From positions 2,198,628-2,262,627 of the forward strand of contig NZ_CM001439.1 in NCBI RefSeq assembly GCF_000244955.1: a stretch of 64,000 bases of DNA, in the 5' to 3' direction. The notes below the pieces were generated by a model. It did no database searches, had not been told where the DNA came from, and was given only the letters and a program-made list of their open reading frames with translations. Of this stretch, positions 37,855 through 46,216 are shown one piece after another (positions within the stretch are counted from its first letter, which is position 1; each line of letters begins with the position of its first letter). The stretch is from Saccharomonospora marina XMU15 (GTDB taxonomy: Bacteria; Actinomycetota; Actinomycetes; Mycobacteriales; Pseudonocardiaceae). Position numbers and translations under genes: made by a program.

Positions 37855-38586
37855 GTGCGATCCAACGGTGATCCGCCACTGCTGGCGCGTGTCCGCGTGT
37901 GGCTGCCGCCCAGGCGATCACGCGGGCCCGCTCCCGCCTACGACAGGGACCAGATCGCCGACGCCGCGATCGAGATCGCGGACGAGGAGGGCCTGGAAGC
38001 GGTGACGATGCGCGCGGTGGCCGCGCGGCTGGGCACCGGAGCGATGAGCCTGTACCGCTACGTCGAGCGAAAGGAAGCGCTGTTCGAGTTGATGGGCGAC
38101 CGGATGCTCGGCAGACAGGACTGGCCGCCGCTCACCGGTGACTGGCGGCAGGATCTTCGCGACCTGGCCGGTGGACAGCGCTGTGCGTTGCTGGACCACC
38201 CATGGCTGTTGCGCGTGTGGTCGGGCGGTCCGGCGCTCGGTCCGAACATGCTGGCGGGCTTCGAGCGGGCGATGTCCATCGTCGATGGGCTCGGGCTCAA
38301 CATCGACGAGATGTTCGAGACCGTCACACTGCTGCACACCTGGGTCAACGGATACGTGCGCACCGAACTGGACGAGTTGGCCTACTTCGGGGACGCCTCA
38401 CGAGAGGAGGTGCAGCGTGCGATGGGCCCCTACGTGGAGTTGATCGTCGAAAGTGGCCGCTACCCTTACTTCACTCGCGTGATCACCGAGGCACGCACCC
38501 CGCACATCGACTCGCAGGCGCGCTTCGAGCGGGCGTTGGAGCGCGTCCTCGCGGGCATTGAGGCGACCCTGCCGAAGCGGGAGTGA
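37855..38586 (+). CDS. TetR/AcrR-family regulator of the adjacent exporter
   Basis: 243 residues. The helix-turn-helix is in DQIADAAIEIADEEGLEAVTMRAVAARLGTGAMSLYRYVERKEALFELM, placed after an unusual 30-residue Arg/Pro-rich N-terminal extension. The C-terminal part resembles the TetR_C domain found beside DrrAB-type exporters. GTG 37855 is preferred (AGAGG at 37845-37849); GTG 37849 would add two residues. Its own start lies 24 bp from the second operator repeat, so autoregulation is likely. Confidence 0.88.
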   Translation: MRSNGDPPLLARVRVWLPPRRSRGPAPAYDRDQIADAAIEIADEEGLEAVTMRAVAARLGTGAMSLYRYVERKEALFELMGDRMLGRQDWPPLTGDWRQDLRDLAGGQRCALLDHPWLLRVWSGGPALGPNMLAGFERAMSIVDGLGLNIDEMFETVTLLHTWVNGYVRTELDELAYFGDASREEVQRAMGPYVELIVESGRYPYFTRVITEARTPHIDSQARFERALERVLAGIEATLPKRE

Positions 38587-38625
38587 GCGCCGTGAAACGC
38601 TCGCTCCCGCTCGGAGCGCTCGCGA

Positions 38626-40422
38626 CTACCTCGTGTAGAGCGATTCGATCGTGCCTGCGTGGTTCTTGCTCACCACGTTGCGCTTCAGCTTCAGGCTCGG
38701 CGTGATCTCCCCGCCCGCCTCGGTGAAGTCGCGCGGCAGGATGGTGAACTTGCGGATCGACTCGGCCTGCGAGACCTGCTTGTTCGCCTCGTCCACCGCG
38801 GCCTGCACGTCGGCGAGCAGATCCGGGTCGTCGGCGAGGTCGGGCACCGTCGCGCTCTCCGGCTTGTTGCGCTGCGACTTCCAGGTCGGGAAGAACTCCT
38901 CGTCGATGGTCACCAGCGCCGCGATGAACGGCCGCTGGTCGCCGACCACCATCGCCTGGCTGATCAGCGGGTGCGCCTTGAGAGTGTCCTCCAGCACCGA
39001 GGGCGCCACGTTCTTGCCGCCCGCGGTGACGATGATCTCCTTCTTCCGCCCGGTGATCTTGAGGAAACCGTCGTCGTCGAGTTCGCCGAGGTCACCGGTG
39101 TGGAACCAGCCGTCCTCGATCGCCTCGGCCGTGGCCTGCTCGTTGTTCCAGTAGCCGCTGAACACCACGTCACCGGACAGCAGCACCTCGCCGTCCTCGG
39201 CGATACGCACCGAGGTGCCCGCCACCGGCCTGCCGACCGTGCCGACCTTGAACGCGCCCTCGGTGTTGACGTTGGCCGCGGCGGAGGTCTCGGTCAGCCC
39301 GTAGCCCTCGAACACCGGCACGCCGATACCGCGGAAGAAGTGCGCGAGCCTGGCACCCAGCGGCGCTCCACCGGACACGGCCGCGATGCACCGACCGCCC
39401 AGTGCCGCCCTCAGCTTGGTGTAGACGAGCTTGTCGAACACCGCGTGCTTGAGGCGAAGCCCCAGCCCGGCGCCGCCGGTGTCCTTGGCCTGGCTGTAGG
39501 CGACTGCGGTTGCCTCGGCCGCGTCGAAGATCTTGCCTTTGCCCTCGGAATGGGCCTTGAGTTTGGCGCCGTTGTAGACCTTCTCGAACACGCGCGGCAC
39601 CGCCACCACGAACGTCGGCCGGAAGGTGCCCAGGTCGGCGACCAGGTCCTTGATGTCGGGGGTGTGCCCCAGCGTCGCCCTCGACGTGAACGCCGTCAGC
39701 GCGATCGCCCTGGCGAGGATGTGGGCCAGCGGCAGGAACAGCAGCAGCGAGTTACCCGCGCCCATGAGCTGCGGGAACGCGTTGATGTCAGCGCGCACCT
39801 CGGCCAGCAGGTTGTGGTGGGTGAGCATGACGCCCTTGGGCCTGCCGGTGGTACCCGAGGTGTAGACGATGGTGGCCAGGTCGGCGGCCCGCACGCTGCG
39901 CCTGCGCTCGTGTACCTGGTCGTCGGCGAGGTCGGCCCCCAGGGCCGACAGCGCGCTCACGGCGGGCTTGTCGCCCTCGATCTGCCAGGCGTTGTCCAGT
40001 TCCGGCAGCCTGCCGCGGACCTCCTCCAGCGTGGCCGCGTGTTCGGCGGTCTCGACGAGCACGGCCTTGGCGCCGGAGTCGGACAGGATCCAGTGCAACT
40101 GCTCGGCCGAGGAGGTCTCGTAGATCGGCACGCTGACCGCGCCCGCCGCCCAGATCGCGAAGTCGAGCAGCGTCCACTCGTAGCGGGTCTTCGACATCAG
40201 TCCGACCCGGTCGCCCTTGCCGATTCCCGCCGTCATCAGGCCCTTGGCGACGGCGAGCACCTCGGCCGCGAACTCCCTCGCGGTCACGTCGTACCAGGAC
40301 CCGTCCCGGTGCCGACGGAAACTCACGGTGTCGCCGAACCGCTCGGCGTTGACCCACACGACGTCCGCCATGTTCTCGTCCTCGGCGACCGCCTGCACCG
40401 AAGGGGCGGTGTACTCGCGCAC
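38626..40422 (-). CDS. Long-chain fatty-acid-CoA ligase (FadD15 type)
   Basis: A 598-residue AMP-forming enzyme: P-loop TIVYTSGTTGRPKGVMLTHHN, FEGYGLTETSA, and TGDLGELDDDGFLKITGRKKEIIVTAGGKNV. The type is that of actinobacterial FadD15, which activates long-chain fatty acids for lipid synthesis or degradation. GTG 40422 has GGAGG 5 nt upstream on the minus strand. Its neighbours (SRPBCC proteins, ArsA-like ATPase, acyltransferase) match the M. tuberculosis Rv2187-Rv2182c block. It converges with the TetR gene, a short GC-rich hairpin lying between them. Confidence 0.92.
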   Translation of the reverse strand: MREYTAPSVQAVAEDENMADVVWVNAERFGDTVSFRRHRDGSWYDVTAREFAAEVLAVAKGLMTAGIGKGDRVGLMSKTRYEWTLLDFAIWAAGAVSVPIYETSSAEQLHWILSDSGAKAVLVETAEHAATLEEVRGRLPELDNAWQIEGDKPAVSALSALGADLADDQVHERRRSVRAADLATIVYTSGTTGRPKGVMLTHHNLLAEVRADINAFPQLMGAGNSLLLFLPLAHILARAIALTAFTSRATLGHTPDIKDLVADLGTFRPTFVVAVPRVFEKVYNGAKLKAHSEGKGKIFDAAEATAVAYSQAKDTGGAGLGLRLKHAVFDKLVYTKLRAALGGRCIAAVSGGAPLGARLAHFFRGIGVPVFEGYGLTETSAAANVNTEGAFKVGTVGRPVAGTSVRIAEDGEVLLSGDVVFSGYWNNEQATAEAIEDGWFHTGDLGELDDDGFLKITGRKKEIIVTAGGKNVAPSVLEDTLKAHPLISQAMVVGDQRPFIAALVTIDEEFFPTWKSQRNKPESATVPDLADDPDLLADVQAAVDEANKQVSQAESIRKFTILPRDFTEAGGEITPSLKLKRNVVSKNHAGTIESLYTR

Positions 40423-40532
40423 GTGAACCTCCGTGTTCGACCGGTGTTACTCGCCGGTCAACTTAGCCGTTGGCCGCCCGGTTGACCATGCCAGGGGCAT
40501 AACCAATCGACGGGCATGCCATTCTGCGTTGC

Positions 40533-40958
40533 GTGTCAGGTTCTGAGAACGCACCGGTGCCGGACCCGGTGCTGGACATAGTCGACGAGACGTTCCTCGC
40601 CGTGCCACCGAGCGCCGTGGCGGCTGTGTTCGCCGACCCCCGGTCGTGGGCTCTGTACTGGCCAGACCTTGTGCTGGAAGTTTACACCGACCGGGGCGAG
40701 GAGGGCCTGCGCTGGACCGTGCGTGGCGCCCTCGTCGGCACCATGGAGGTCTGGCTGGAACCGGTGCTCGACGGCACGCTGCTGCACTACTTCCTCCGGG
40801 CCACGCCCACCGCGGCCGAGCGCAGGCGGCCCCGGCTGCTGCGCGGGGAGGCCGACCGCAGGGCGAGGGCGGCCAAGGCGATCGCACTGGACCTCAAGGC
40901 CGTGCTCGAGGACGGCAGGGAACCGGGTGTGCCACCCGAAACGGTGGAGTCACGGTAA
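40533..40958 (+). CDS. SRPBCC-fold protein (Rv2186c-like)
   Basis: A 141-residue START/polyketide-cyclase-like protein: IVDETFLAVPPSAVAAVFADPRSWALYWPDLVLEVYTDRGEEGLRW, then GTMEVWLEPVLDGTLLHYFLRATP. The fold forms a hydrophobic pocket, but no ligand can be named. Two SRPBCC proteins flank the phosphodiesterase gene here, near the acyl-CoA ligase, in an order similar to M. tuberculosis. GTG start at 40533 without a clear ribosome-binding site. The C-terminal helix is Arg-rich. Confidence 0.8.
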   Translation: MSGSENAPVPDPVLDIVDETFLAVPPSAVAAVFADPRSWALYWPDLVLEVYTDRGEEGLRWTVRGALVGTMEVWLEPVLDGTLLHYFLRATPTAAERRRPRLLRGEADRRARAAKAIALDLKAVLEDGREPGVPPETVESR

Positions 40959-40968
40959 AATCGCGGCC

Positions 40969-41757
40969 GTGCGCGTACATGTGGTCTCAGACGTGCACGG
41001 CAACGCCGAGGCCCTCGCCCGCGCCGGTGACGGCGCCGACGCGCTGATCGTGCTCGGTGACCTCATCGATTTCGTCGACTACCACGACCACGGTGGCGGC
41101 ATCCTGGGCAGGTTGTTCGGCGCGGAGAACGTCGGCACCTTCGCCAAGCTGCGCAGGCAGGGTTCGCGCGAGGAGACCGTGGCCTTCGCCAGATCGCTGT
41201 GGGCCGGTCTCGACGACCCCCGCGGTGCCGTCGACGAGGCGCTGCGCGAACAGTACGCGGAGTTGTTCGCCGCCATGACCGCGCCGACCTACGCCATCCC
41301 CGGCAACGTCGACGCGCCCGCGTTGTGGCCCGAGTTCAGCGGTCCGGACGTCAGGCTCGTCGACGGTGAGGTGGTGGACATCGGCGGGCTGCGGTTCGGG
41401 TTCGTGGGCGGTGCGCTGCTGCCCGACGGGGTCACACCGAAACGCAACGCGGCCTGGCACCCCTACCTGCGTACGCGGGAGGAGTTCGACCGGGCGGTGG
41501 CCGCACTGTCCGGGATCGACGTGTTGTGCAGTCACATCCCACCCGCCGTGCCCGACCTCACCTACGACGTGGTGGCGCGCCGACCCGAACTCGGCTCGCA
41601 GGCGCTGCTCGACGTGATCGCGGCGGAGCAGCCGAGGTGGGCGCTGTTCGGGCACGTGCACCAGCCGCTGGCGGCGCGTTCGAGGGCGGGGCGCACGGAG
41701 TGCCGCAACGTGGGGCACTTCAAGCACACCGCGCGACCCTACGTGCTGCGCTGGTGA
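40969..41757 (+). CDS. Metallophosphoesterase
   Basis: 262 residues with the calcineurin-like metal motifs in order: DVHGN (SDVHGNAEA), GDLID (VLGDLIDF), GNVD (PGNVDAPA), CSH and GHVH. Two divalent metals would be bound. The substrate is unknown; relatives hydrolyse cyclic nucleotides or phospho-diesters. GTG 40969 stands 7 nt after TAAAAT (40956-40961), a leaderless arrangement, so it is transcribed on its own even though it follows the SRPBCC gene by only 10 bp. Confidence 0.88.
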   Translation: MRVHVVSDVHGNAEALARAGDGADALIVLGDLIDFVDYHDHGGGILGRLFGAENVGTFAKLRRQGSREETVAFARSLWAGLDDPRGAVDEALREQYAELFAAMTAPTYAIPGNVDAPALWPEFSGPDVRLVDGEVVDIGGLRFGFVGGALLPDGVTPKRNAAWHPYLRTREEFDRAVAALSGIDVLCSHIPPAVPDLTYDVVARRPELGSQALLDVIAAEQPRWALFGHVHQPLAARSRAGRTECRNVGHFKHTARPYVLRW

Positions 41758-41784
41758 GCACCCGGACCGCTACGCTCTAGGCCC

Positions 41785-42228
41785 ATGGCCGAGCAGTCCA
41801 CGCAGTCCATCGAGGTCGACGCCCCACCGGCGGAGATCATGGCCGTCATAGCCGACCTGCCCGCCTACCCGGAATGGGCAAAAGCGGTCCGGGAGACAGA
41901 GATCCTCGAGACCGACGAGGCCGGTCGCGCCAAGCAGGTGCGGTTCACACTGGACTCCGGTCCCGTCAAGGACGTCTACGTCCTCGCCTACGACTGGGCC
42001 GACGACGGGCTCTCGGTGAGCTGGCGGCTGGTGAAGGGGCAGATGCAGAAGTCGCAGCACGGCCGGTACGTACTCGAGCCGCTCGGCGCCGACCGCACCA
42101 AGGTCACCTACACGCTCTCGGTGGAGCTGATGCTGCCGATGATCGGGCTGCTGCGCCGCAAGGCCGAGAAAATGATCATGGATACGGCGTTGAAGGAGCT
42201 CAAGCGTCGCGTCGAGGGCACGGCCTAG
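41785..42228 (+). CDS. SRPBCC-fold protein (Rv2185c-like)
   Basis: 147 residues of the polyketide-cyclase/START-like family: SIEVDAPPAEIMAVIADLPAYPEWAKAVRETEIL at the start, SWRLVKGQMQKSQHGRYVLEPL in the middle, and a basic helix at the end (AEKMIMDTALKELKRRVEG). Mycobacterial Rv2185c has the same neighbours. A role in lipid or ketide binding is possible but not shown. TACGCT (41771-41776) ends 8 nt before the ATG. The ArsA-like gene starts 1 bp after its stop. Confidence 0.85.
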   Translation: MAEQSTQSIEVDAPPAEIMAVIADLPAYPEWAKAVRETEILETDEAGRAKQVRFTLDSGPVKDVYVLAYDWADDGLSVSWRLVKGQMQKSQHGRYVLEPLGADRTKVTYTLSVELMLPMIGLLRRKAEKMIMDTALKELKRRVEGTA

Positions 42229-42229
42229 C

Positions 42230-43363
42230 GTGCGCGTCCTGCTGTTCACCGGCAAGGGCGGCGTCGGCAAGACGACGCTCGCCGCGGCGACCGCCGCCTG
42301 CCTCGCCAGGCGGGGACGCAAGACGCTGGTGGTGTCCACCGACCCCGCGCACTCGCTTTCCGACGCGTTCGGCCTGCCACTGGCCGCCGAGCCCGCCGAG
42401 GTGGAAAGCAGCCTGCACGCCGCGCAGGTGGACGCGAGGGGACTGGTGGACAGCGCGTGGACCACGCTGCGGGAGCAGTTGCGCGCGGCGCTCACCGGGG
42501 CCGGGCTCGACGCGCTCGAGGCAGCCGAACTCACCGTGCTGCCCGGGGTCGACGAGCTGCTGGCGTTGACCGAGGTGCGCAGGCTGATCGAGACGGGGCC
42601 GTGGGACAGCGTCGTGGTGGACTGCGGCCCTACCGCGGAGACCCTGCGGCTGCTGGCGCTGCCCGAGGCGGTCAGCGGCTATCTGGCCAGGGCATACGGG
42701 TGGAAGACCCGGTTCGGGCTCTCCCGGTCGGTGCAACGGCTGGCCACGCATCTGGAATCGCTGCGGGAACTGCTCACCGACCGCGAGACCACCACCGTCC
42801 GGCTGGTGCTGACTCCGGAACGCATGGTGGTCGCCGAGACCCGTCGCACGCTGACCTCACTGGCGCTGCGGGGCATCCGGGTCGACGGTCTGGTGGCCAA
42901 CCGCCTGGTACCCGCACCGGGACGGTGGCGCGGCTCGGCCGCGGCCTGGCTGCGTACCCGCAGGGCCGAGCAGGAGCGGGTGCTGGAGGAGCTGCGCGCC
43001 TGCGGCCTCGGCGAGCCGCAGCTGCGTTCGGTGGAGCACCGGGCGGCCGAACCCGTCGGGCTCGCCGCGCTGCTGGAGATCGCGGACGAGCTGTACGGCC
43101 AGGCGAGTCCGCTCACCGGTGAGTACGACAGTGCCCCACTGCTGCGGGTGTCCGACGTGGACAACGGCTACGAGTTACGGATCGCGCTTCCGCTTTCACG
43201 GGATTCGGTGGTCGATCTGGCCAGAGTGGACGACGATCTCGCTGTGACCGTCGACGGCTTCCGCAGGCTGCTGGCATTGCCCGAGGCGCTGCGGCCCTGC
43301 CGGGTGGTCGGCGCGGAGTCGGACGCACGGGGCCTGCTGGTGCGGCTGGAGAAGAGCTCATGA
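42230..43363 (+). CDS. ArsA/GET3-like ATPase with C-terminal HSP20-like domain
   Basis: 377 residues with a single ATPase unit: Walker A GKGGVGKTT (residues 8-16), STDPAHSLSDAF, and VVDCGPTAETLRLLALPE, where the 'DTAP' loop of ArsA is DCGP and the following His is Glu. The C-terminal 75 residues (YELRIALPLSRDSVVDLARVDDDLAVTV) form an HSP20-like sandwich. The arsenite-binding Cys of true ArsA are not evident, so arsenite transport is unlikely; membrane-protein handling or a cofactor role is possible. Rv2184c-like. It overlaps the next gene (ATGA). Confidence 0.88.
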   Translation: MRVLLFTGKGGVGKTTLAAATAACLARRGRKTLVVSTDPAHSLSDAFGLPLAAEPAEVESSLHAAQVDARGLVDSAWTTLREQLRAALTGAGLDALEAAELTVLPGVDELLALTEVRRLIETGPWDSVVVDCGPTAETLRLLALPEAVSGYLARAYGWKTRFGLSRSVQRLATHLESLRELLTDRETTTVRLVLTPERMVVAETRRTLTSLALRGIRVDGLVANRLVPAPGRWRGSAAAWLRTRRAEQERVLEELRACGLGEPQLRSVEHRAAEPVGLAALLEIADELYGQASPLTGEYDSAPLLRVSDVDNGYELRIALPLSRDSVVDLARVDDDLAVTVDGFRRLLALPEALRPCRVVGAESDARGLLVRLEKSS

Positions 43364-43758
43364 CAGAAGCGGAATACGGCGCCCGGCTCGCCGAGGAGAT
43401 CCGGCTACTCGTCGAGTTGGTCGTCGAACGGGCGGCGCCGTGGCTGGACGGCGTTGTGAGGGCCGGGCACGGTGCTCAGGCCGAGCACGGGGACTCCTGC
43501 TGCGGGTGGTGCCCGCTGTGTGCCGTGGTGGCCGTGGTGCGGGGCGAGCGGCCCGAGTTCGTGGCGCGCCTGCTCGAACAGGCAGCGCAACTGGTTGCGT
43601 TGCTGCGTGCCGTGCTCGCCGACCGCTGGCAACCGCACGAGGGGGTGCACATGCCGGGCTTCACCCCGGGGCCGAGGCCGGAATCGGCGGCGAGGGAGCA
43701 GCCGGCCGCGCGCGTGCAGCACATCCCCGTGCACCCGGCGGCGGGGTGGGACCGTTAG
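43360..43758 (+). CDS. Small CCxxCxxC protein coupled to the ArsA-like ATPase
   Basis: 132 residues, no assigned function, like Rv2183c. The first half is helical (EIRLLVELVVERAAPWL), followed by HGDSCCGWCPLCAVV: C47, C48, C51 and C54, with His residues nearby (H37, H43). This can bind zinc or an Fe-S cluster. The C-terminus is Pro-rich and disordered. It is coupled to the ATPase upstream by a four-base overlap and is directly followed by the ROK gene (stop TAG, then ATG), which supports a joint role with the ATPase. Confidence 0.75.
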   Translation: MTEAEYGARLAEEIRLLVELVVERAAPWLDGVVRAGHGAQAEHGDSCCGWCPLCAVVAVVRGERPEFVARLLEQAAQLVALLRAVLADRWQPHEGVHMPGFTPGPRPESAAREQPAARVQHIPVHPAAGWDR

Positions 43759-44712
43759 ATGCTGGCCATCGGCGTCGATGTCGGCGGGACCAGCGTGCGG
43801 GCCGGTGTCGTCGACGAGCAGGGCGCCCTGCTGGACACCGCGAGAGTGGGCACCCCGAGTGACGAGCTTGCCCTCGAGGACGCCGTCGCGGGCGTGATCG
43901 ACGAGCTGCGCAACCGGCACGAGGTGGGTGCCGTGGGACTGGCGGTGGCCGCGTTCGTGCGTTCCGACCGGCGCTCGGTGATGTTCGCACCGCACCTGCC
44001 CTGGCGCGGCGCACCCGTCGCCGACCGCGTGTCCAAACGGGTGGGGCTGCCGGTCACGCTGGAGCACGACGCCAACGCCGCGGCGGTCGCCGAGCACCGC
44101 TTCGGCGCCGCACGAGGCGCGCGCGTCGCGGCGCTGGTGGCGATCGGCACCGGAATCGGTGCCGGGCTGCTGCTGGACGGCCGGCTCTTTCGCGGCGCGC
44201 ACGGGGTGGCTCCCGAACTGGGCCACCTGTGCGTGGTGCCCGGTGGGCGGGCCTGCCCGTGCGGCAAGCACGGCTGCTGGGAACGCTACTGCAGCGGCAC
44301 CGCGCTGGCCGCGACCGCCGTGGAGCTGTTGGCTCGCCATCCTGGCCGCTCGACGGTGCTGGCATGGGAGACCGCGGGCGATCCCGGCTCGATCACCGGC
44401 AGGAGGGTCGCGGGCGCGGCCAGGGACGGCGACCCGATCGCGCAACGAGCGATGGCGGAGCTGGCCAGATGGCTCGGCGAGGGGCTCGCCCTGGTGGCCG
44501 ACGTGTACGACCCCGAGGTGGTGGTGATCGCGGGCGGCGTGTCGGAGTCGGCGCCGCTGTTTCTCGACGAAGCCCGCGAGCACTACGCGCGCGCCGTCAC
44601 CGGTGCGGGGCACCGGCCGCTCGCGCGCATCCGCACGTCCCAGCTCGGCGACGAGACAGCGCTGGTGGGAGCGGCGGCGCTCGCGCGCGAGCAGACCTTG
44701 GCCCTGCGTTGA
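43759..44712 (+). CDS. ROK-family glucokinase-type sugar kinase
   Basis: 317 residues: ATP-binding GVDVGGTSVRAGVV at the start, EHDANAAAVAEHRFGA (catalytic Asp), GTGIGAGLLLDG, ELGHLCV and the zinc motif CPCGKHGCWERYCSG. The family phosphorylates glucose or related sugars. It has no N-terminal helix-turn-helix, so it is an enzyme rather than a ROK repressor. It starts on the base after the preceding stop, part of the same unit as the ATPase. Confidence 0.9.
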   Translation: MLAIGVDVGGTSVRAGVVDEQGALLDTARVGTPSDELALEDAVAGVIDELRNRHEVGAVGLAVAAFVRSDRRSVMFAPHLPWRGAPVADRVSKRVGLPVTLEHDANAAAVAEHRFGAARGARVAALVAIGTGIGAGLLLDGRLFRGAHGVAPELGHLCVVPGGRACPCGKHGCWERYCSGTALAATAVELLARHPGRSTVLAWETAGDPGSITGRRVAGAARDGDPIAQRAMAELARWLGEGLALVADVYDPEVVVIAGGVSESAPLFLDEAREHYARAVTGAGHRPLARIRTSQLGDETALVGAAALAREQTLALR

Positions 44713-44725
44713 CTAGGCTGGTCCG

Positions 44726-45613
44726 ATGCTGCTCGGTGACGGGGACGGTTTCGTCAGCTGCGCCTGCGGCCGGCGCCACTGGGGACTGCACGGTGCCGCG
44801 GGCCTGCTGCTGACCGACCCTTCGCGCGGGGTGCTGTTGCAGCACAGAGCCGGTTGGACGCACCACGGCCAGACCTGGGCGTTGCCGGGCGGAGCCGTAC
44901 GCACCGGTGAGTCGCCCGCGAGGGCCGCGATGAGGGAGACCGAGGAGGAGACCGCCGTACCCGCCGACGCCGTGCGGGTACTGGCGGCCTGTACCGAGGA
45001 CCACGGCACGTGGAGCTACACCACCGTGCTGGCCACCACCCGGCAGCCCGTGCGTGCCCTGGTGGCCAACGAGGAGAGCACGGAGCTGCGCTGGGTGCCT
45101 CCCGAGGAGGTGGACAGCTACCCGCTGCACCGCGACTTCGCCGCGGCGTGGCCGAGGTTGCGCCCGCAGCTCGACCGGGAGCTGGTGTTACTGGTCGATG
45201 CCGCCAACGTGGTGGGCTCGCGACCGGACGGCTGGTGGCGCGACCGTGCGGCCGCCGCACGCAGGCTGCGCGACCGGCTCGCCGTTCTCACCCACAGCGG
45301 TGTCCGTGCCGCCGAACTCGGGCTGCGGCCTGCGGGTAGTTGGCTGTGGTGGCCGCGCGTCCTGCTCGTGGTGGAGGGGCAGGCCAGGGAGACCGCCGGT
45401 ATCCCGGAGGTCGAGGTGGTCGCGGCGGCCACGGACGGAGACAGCGAGATCGTGCGCGCCACCCGGGATTGTCGACGTGCGCGGCCAAGAGACCACGTGG
45501 TCGTGGTCACCGCCGACCGTGCGCTGCGCGAGCGGGTGCGCGCCGACGGCGGCGACACCGCGGGCCCGGCCGCGTTGCTGGACCTGCTCGACGAGCGGGA
45601 GTGCCCGCGGTGA
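44726..45613 (+). CDS. Nudix hydrolase fused to a PIN/NYN-like nuclease domain
   Basis: 295 residues. N-terminal Cys pair SCACGRRHWG (C12, C14), then a complete Nudix box GX5EX7REUXEE: G56, E62, R70-E71, E74-E75. From about residue 150 a second domain begins LVLLVDAANVVG, with later DGDSEIV and VVVTADRALRERV, the acidic pattern of NYN/YacP-like RNases. A two-domain enzyme that cleans nucleotides or RNA ends is likely. The ATG follows TAGGCT (44714-44719) by 6 nt, so the mRNA is probably leaderless. Confidence 0.8.
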   Translation: MLLGDGDGFVSCACGRRHWGLHGAAGLLLTDPSRGVLLQHRAGWTHHGQTWALPGGAVRTGESPARAAMRETEEETAVPADAVRVLAACTEDHGTWSYTTVLATTRQPVRALVANEESTELRWVPPEEVDSYPLHRDFAAAWPRLRPQLDRELVLLVDAANVVGSRPDGWWRDRAAAARRLRDRLAVLTHSGVRAAELGLRPAGSWLWWPRVLLVVEGQARETAGIPEVEVVAAATDGDSEIVRATRDCRRARPRDHVVVVTADRALRERVRADGGDTAGPAALLDLLDERECPR

Positions 45614-45640
45614 AGCCGGCCCGACGAGCCGGAGGCGCCG

Positions 45641-46216
45641 TCAGACCTGGGCGCCGTTGGTGGGATCGGCGCCGTCGGGTGGTCCCTGCCTGACGCGGAG
45701 CAACCCGAGCGCGATGCCGATGGCAAGTGACAGCATCCCGAGCGGAGTGCCGATCGTGCTGTTCAGCCCGATGACGCCGGGCGAGATCAACAGCAGCAGC
45801 CCGACGACGAAGAACAGCAACACGATGAAAGCGCCCTTGCGGGGCCTGGGAAGCGGCGGTGGCTCCGGGGGCACGTAGTGCTCGTCGTTACCGGGGTCGG
45901 GACCGAACATGGTCTCGTCCCAGCCGGTCTCGCTCTCGCGCCAGCCACCGCCTGCCCGTGTCGCCTCGGGCTCGCCTCGCTCCCGTGTCCTCGGCTCCCC
46001 GGTCTCCCGCGGGGACCTGGTGTCGGCCGTGCCGGTGGCATCGGTGCTGTCGCTGCTGCTCTCGATGCCGTCGGTGTCGCCGGTGTCGGCAACACCGGAG
46101 GGATCGTCGGGGTCGTGGCGGTTGGTTCCGACGCCCTGTGCGCGCAGGTCGGCCACGATCTGCGCGAAAGTGGCGTCGACGTCCTCGGGGCCGTCCGCGC
46201 CTGACAGTCTGCTCAT
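45641..46216 (-). CDS. Two-span membrane protein with long acidic N-terminus
   Basis: 191 residues of unknown function. The first 130 are acidic, Ser/Thr/Asp/Glu-rich and surely disordered; the motif DEHYVPPEPPPLPRP precedes two membrane helices (FIVLLFFVVGLLLLISPGVIG and GTPLGMLSLAIGIALGLL). The 'VPPEPPPLP' plus two-helix layout recurs in small actinobacterial membrane proteins. Its ATG overlaps the stop of the esterase gene upstream (ATGA), so both are co-transcribed. Confidence 0.8.
   Translation of the reverse strand: MSRLSGADGPEDVDATFAQIVADLRAQGVGTNRHDPDDPSGVADTGDTDGIESSSDSTDATGTADTRSPRETGEPRTRERGEPEATRAGGGWRESETGWDETMFGPDPGNDEHYVPPEPPPLPRPRKGAFIVLLFFVVGLLLLISPGVIGLNSTIGTPLGMLSLAIGIALGLLRVRQGPPDGADPTNGAQV

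Noticed and set aside
38659-40485. A 608-residue plus-strand frame opposite the acyl-CoA ligase
   Set aside because: Shadow of the ligase gene, which has all AMP-binding motifs; the plus frame is low-complexity and basic.
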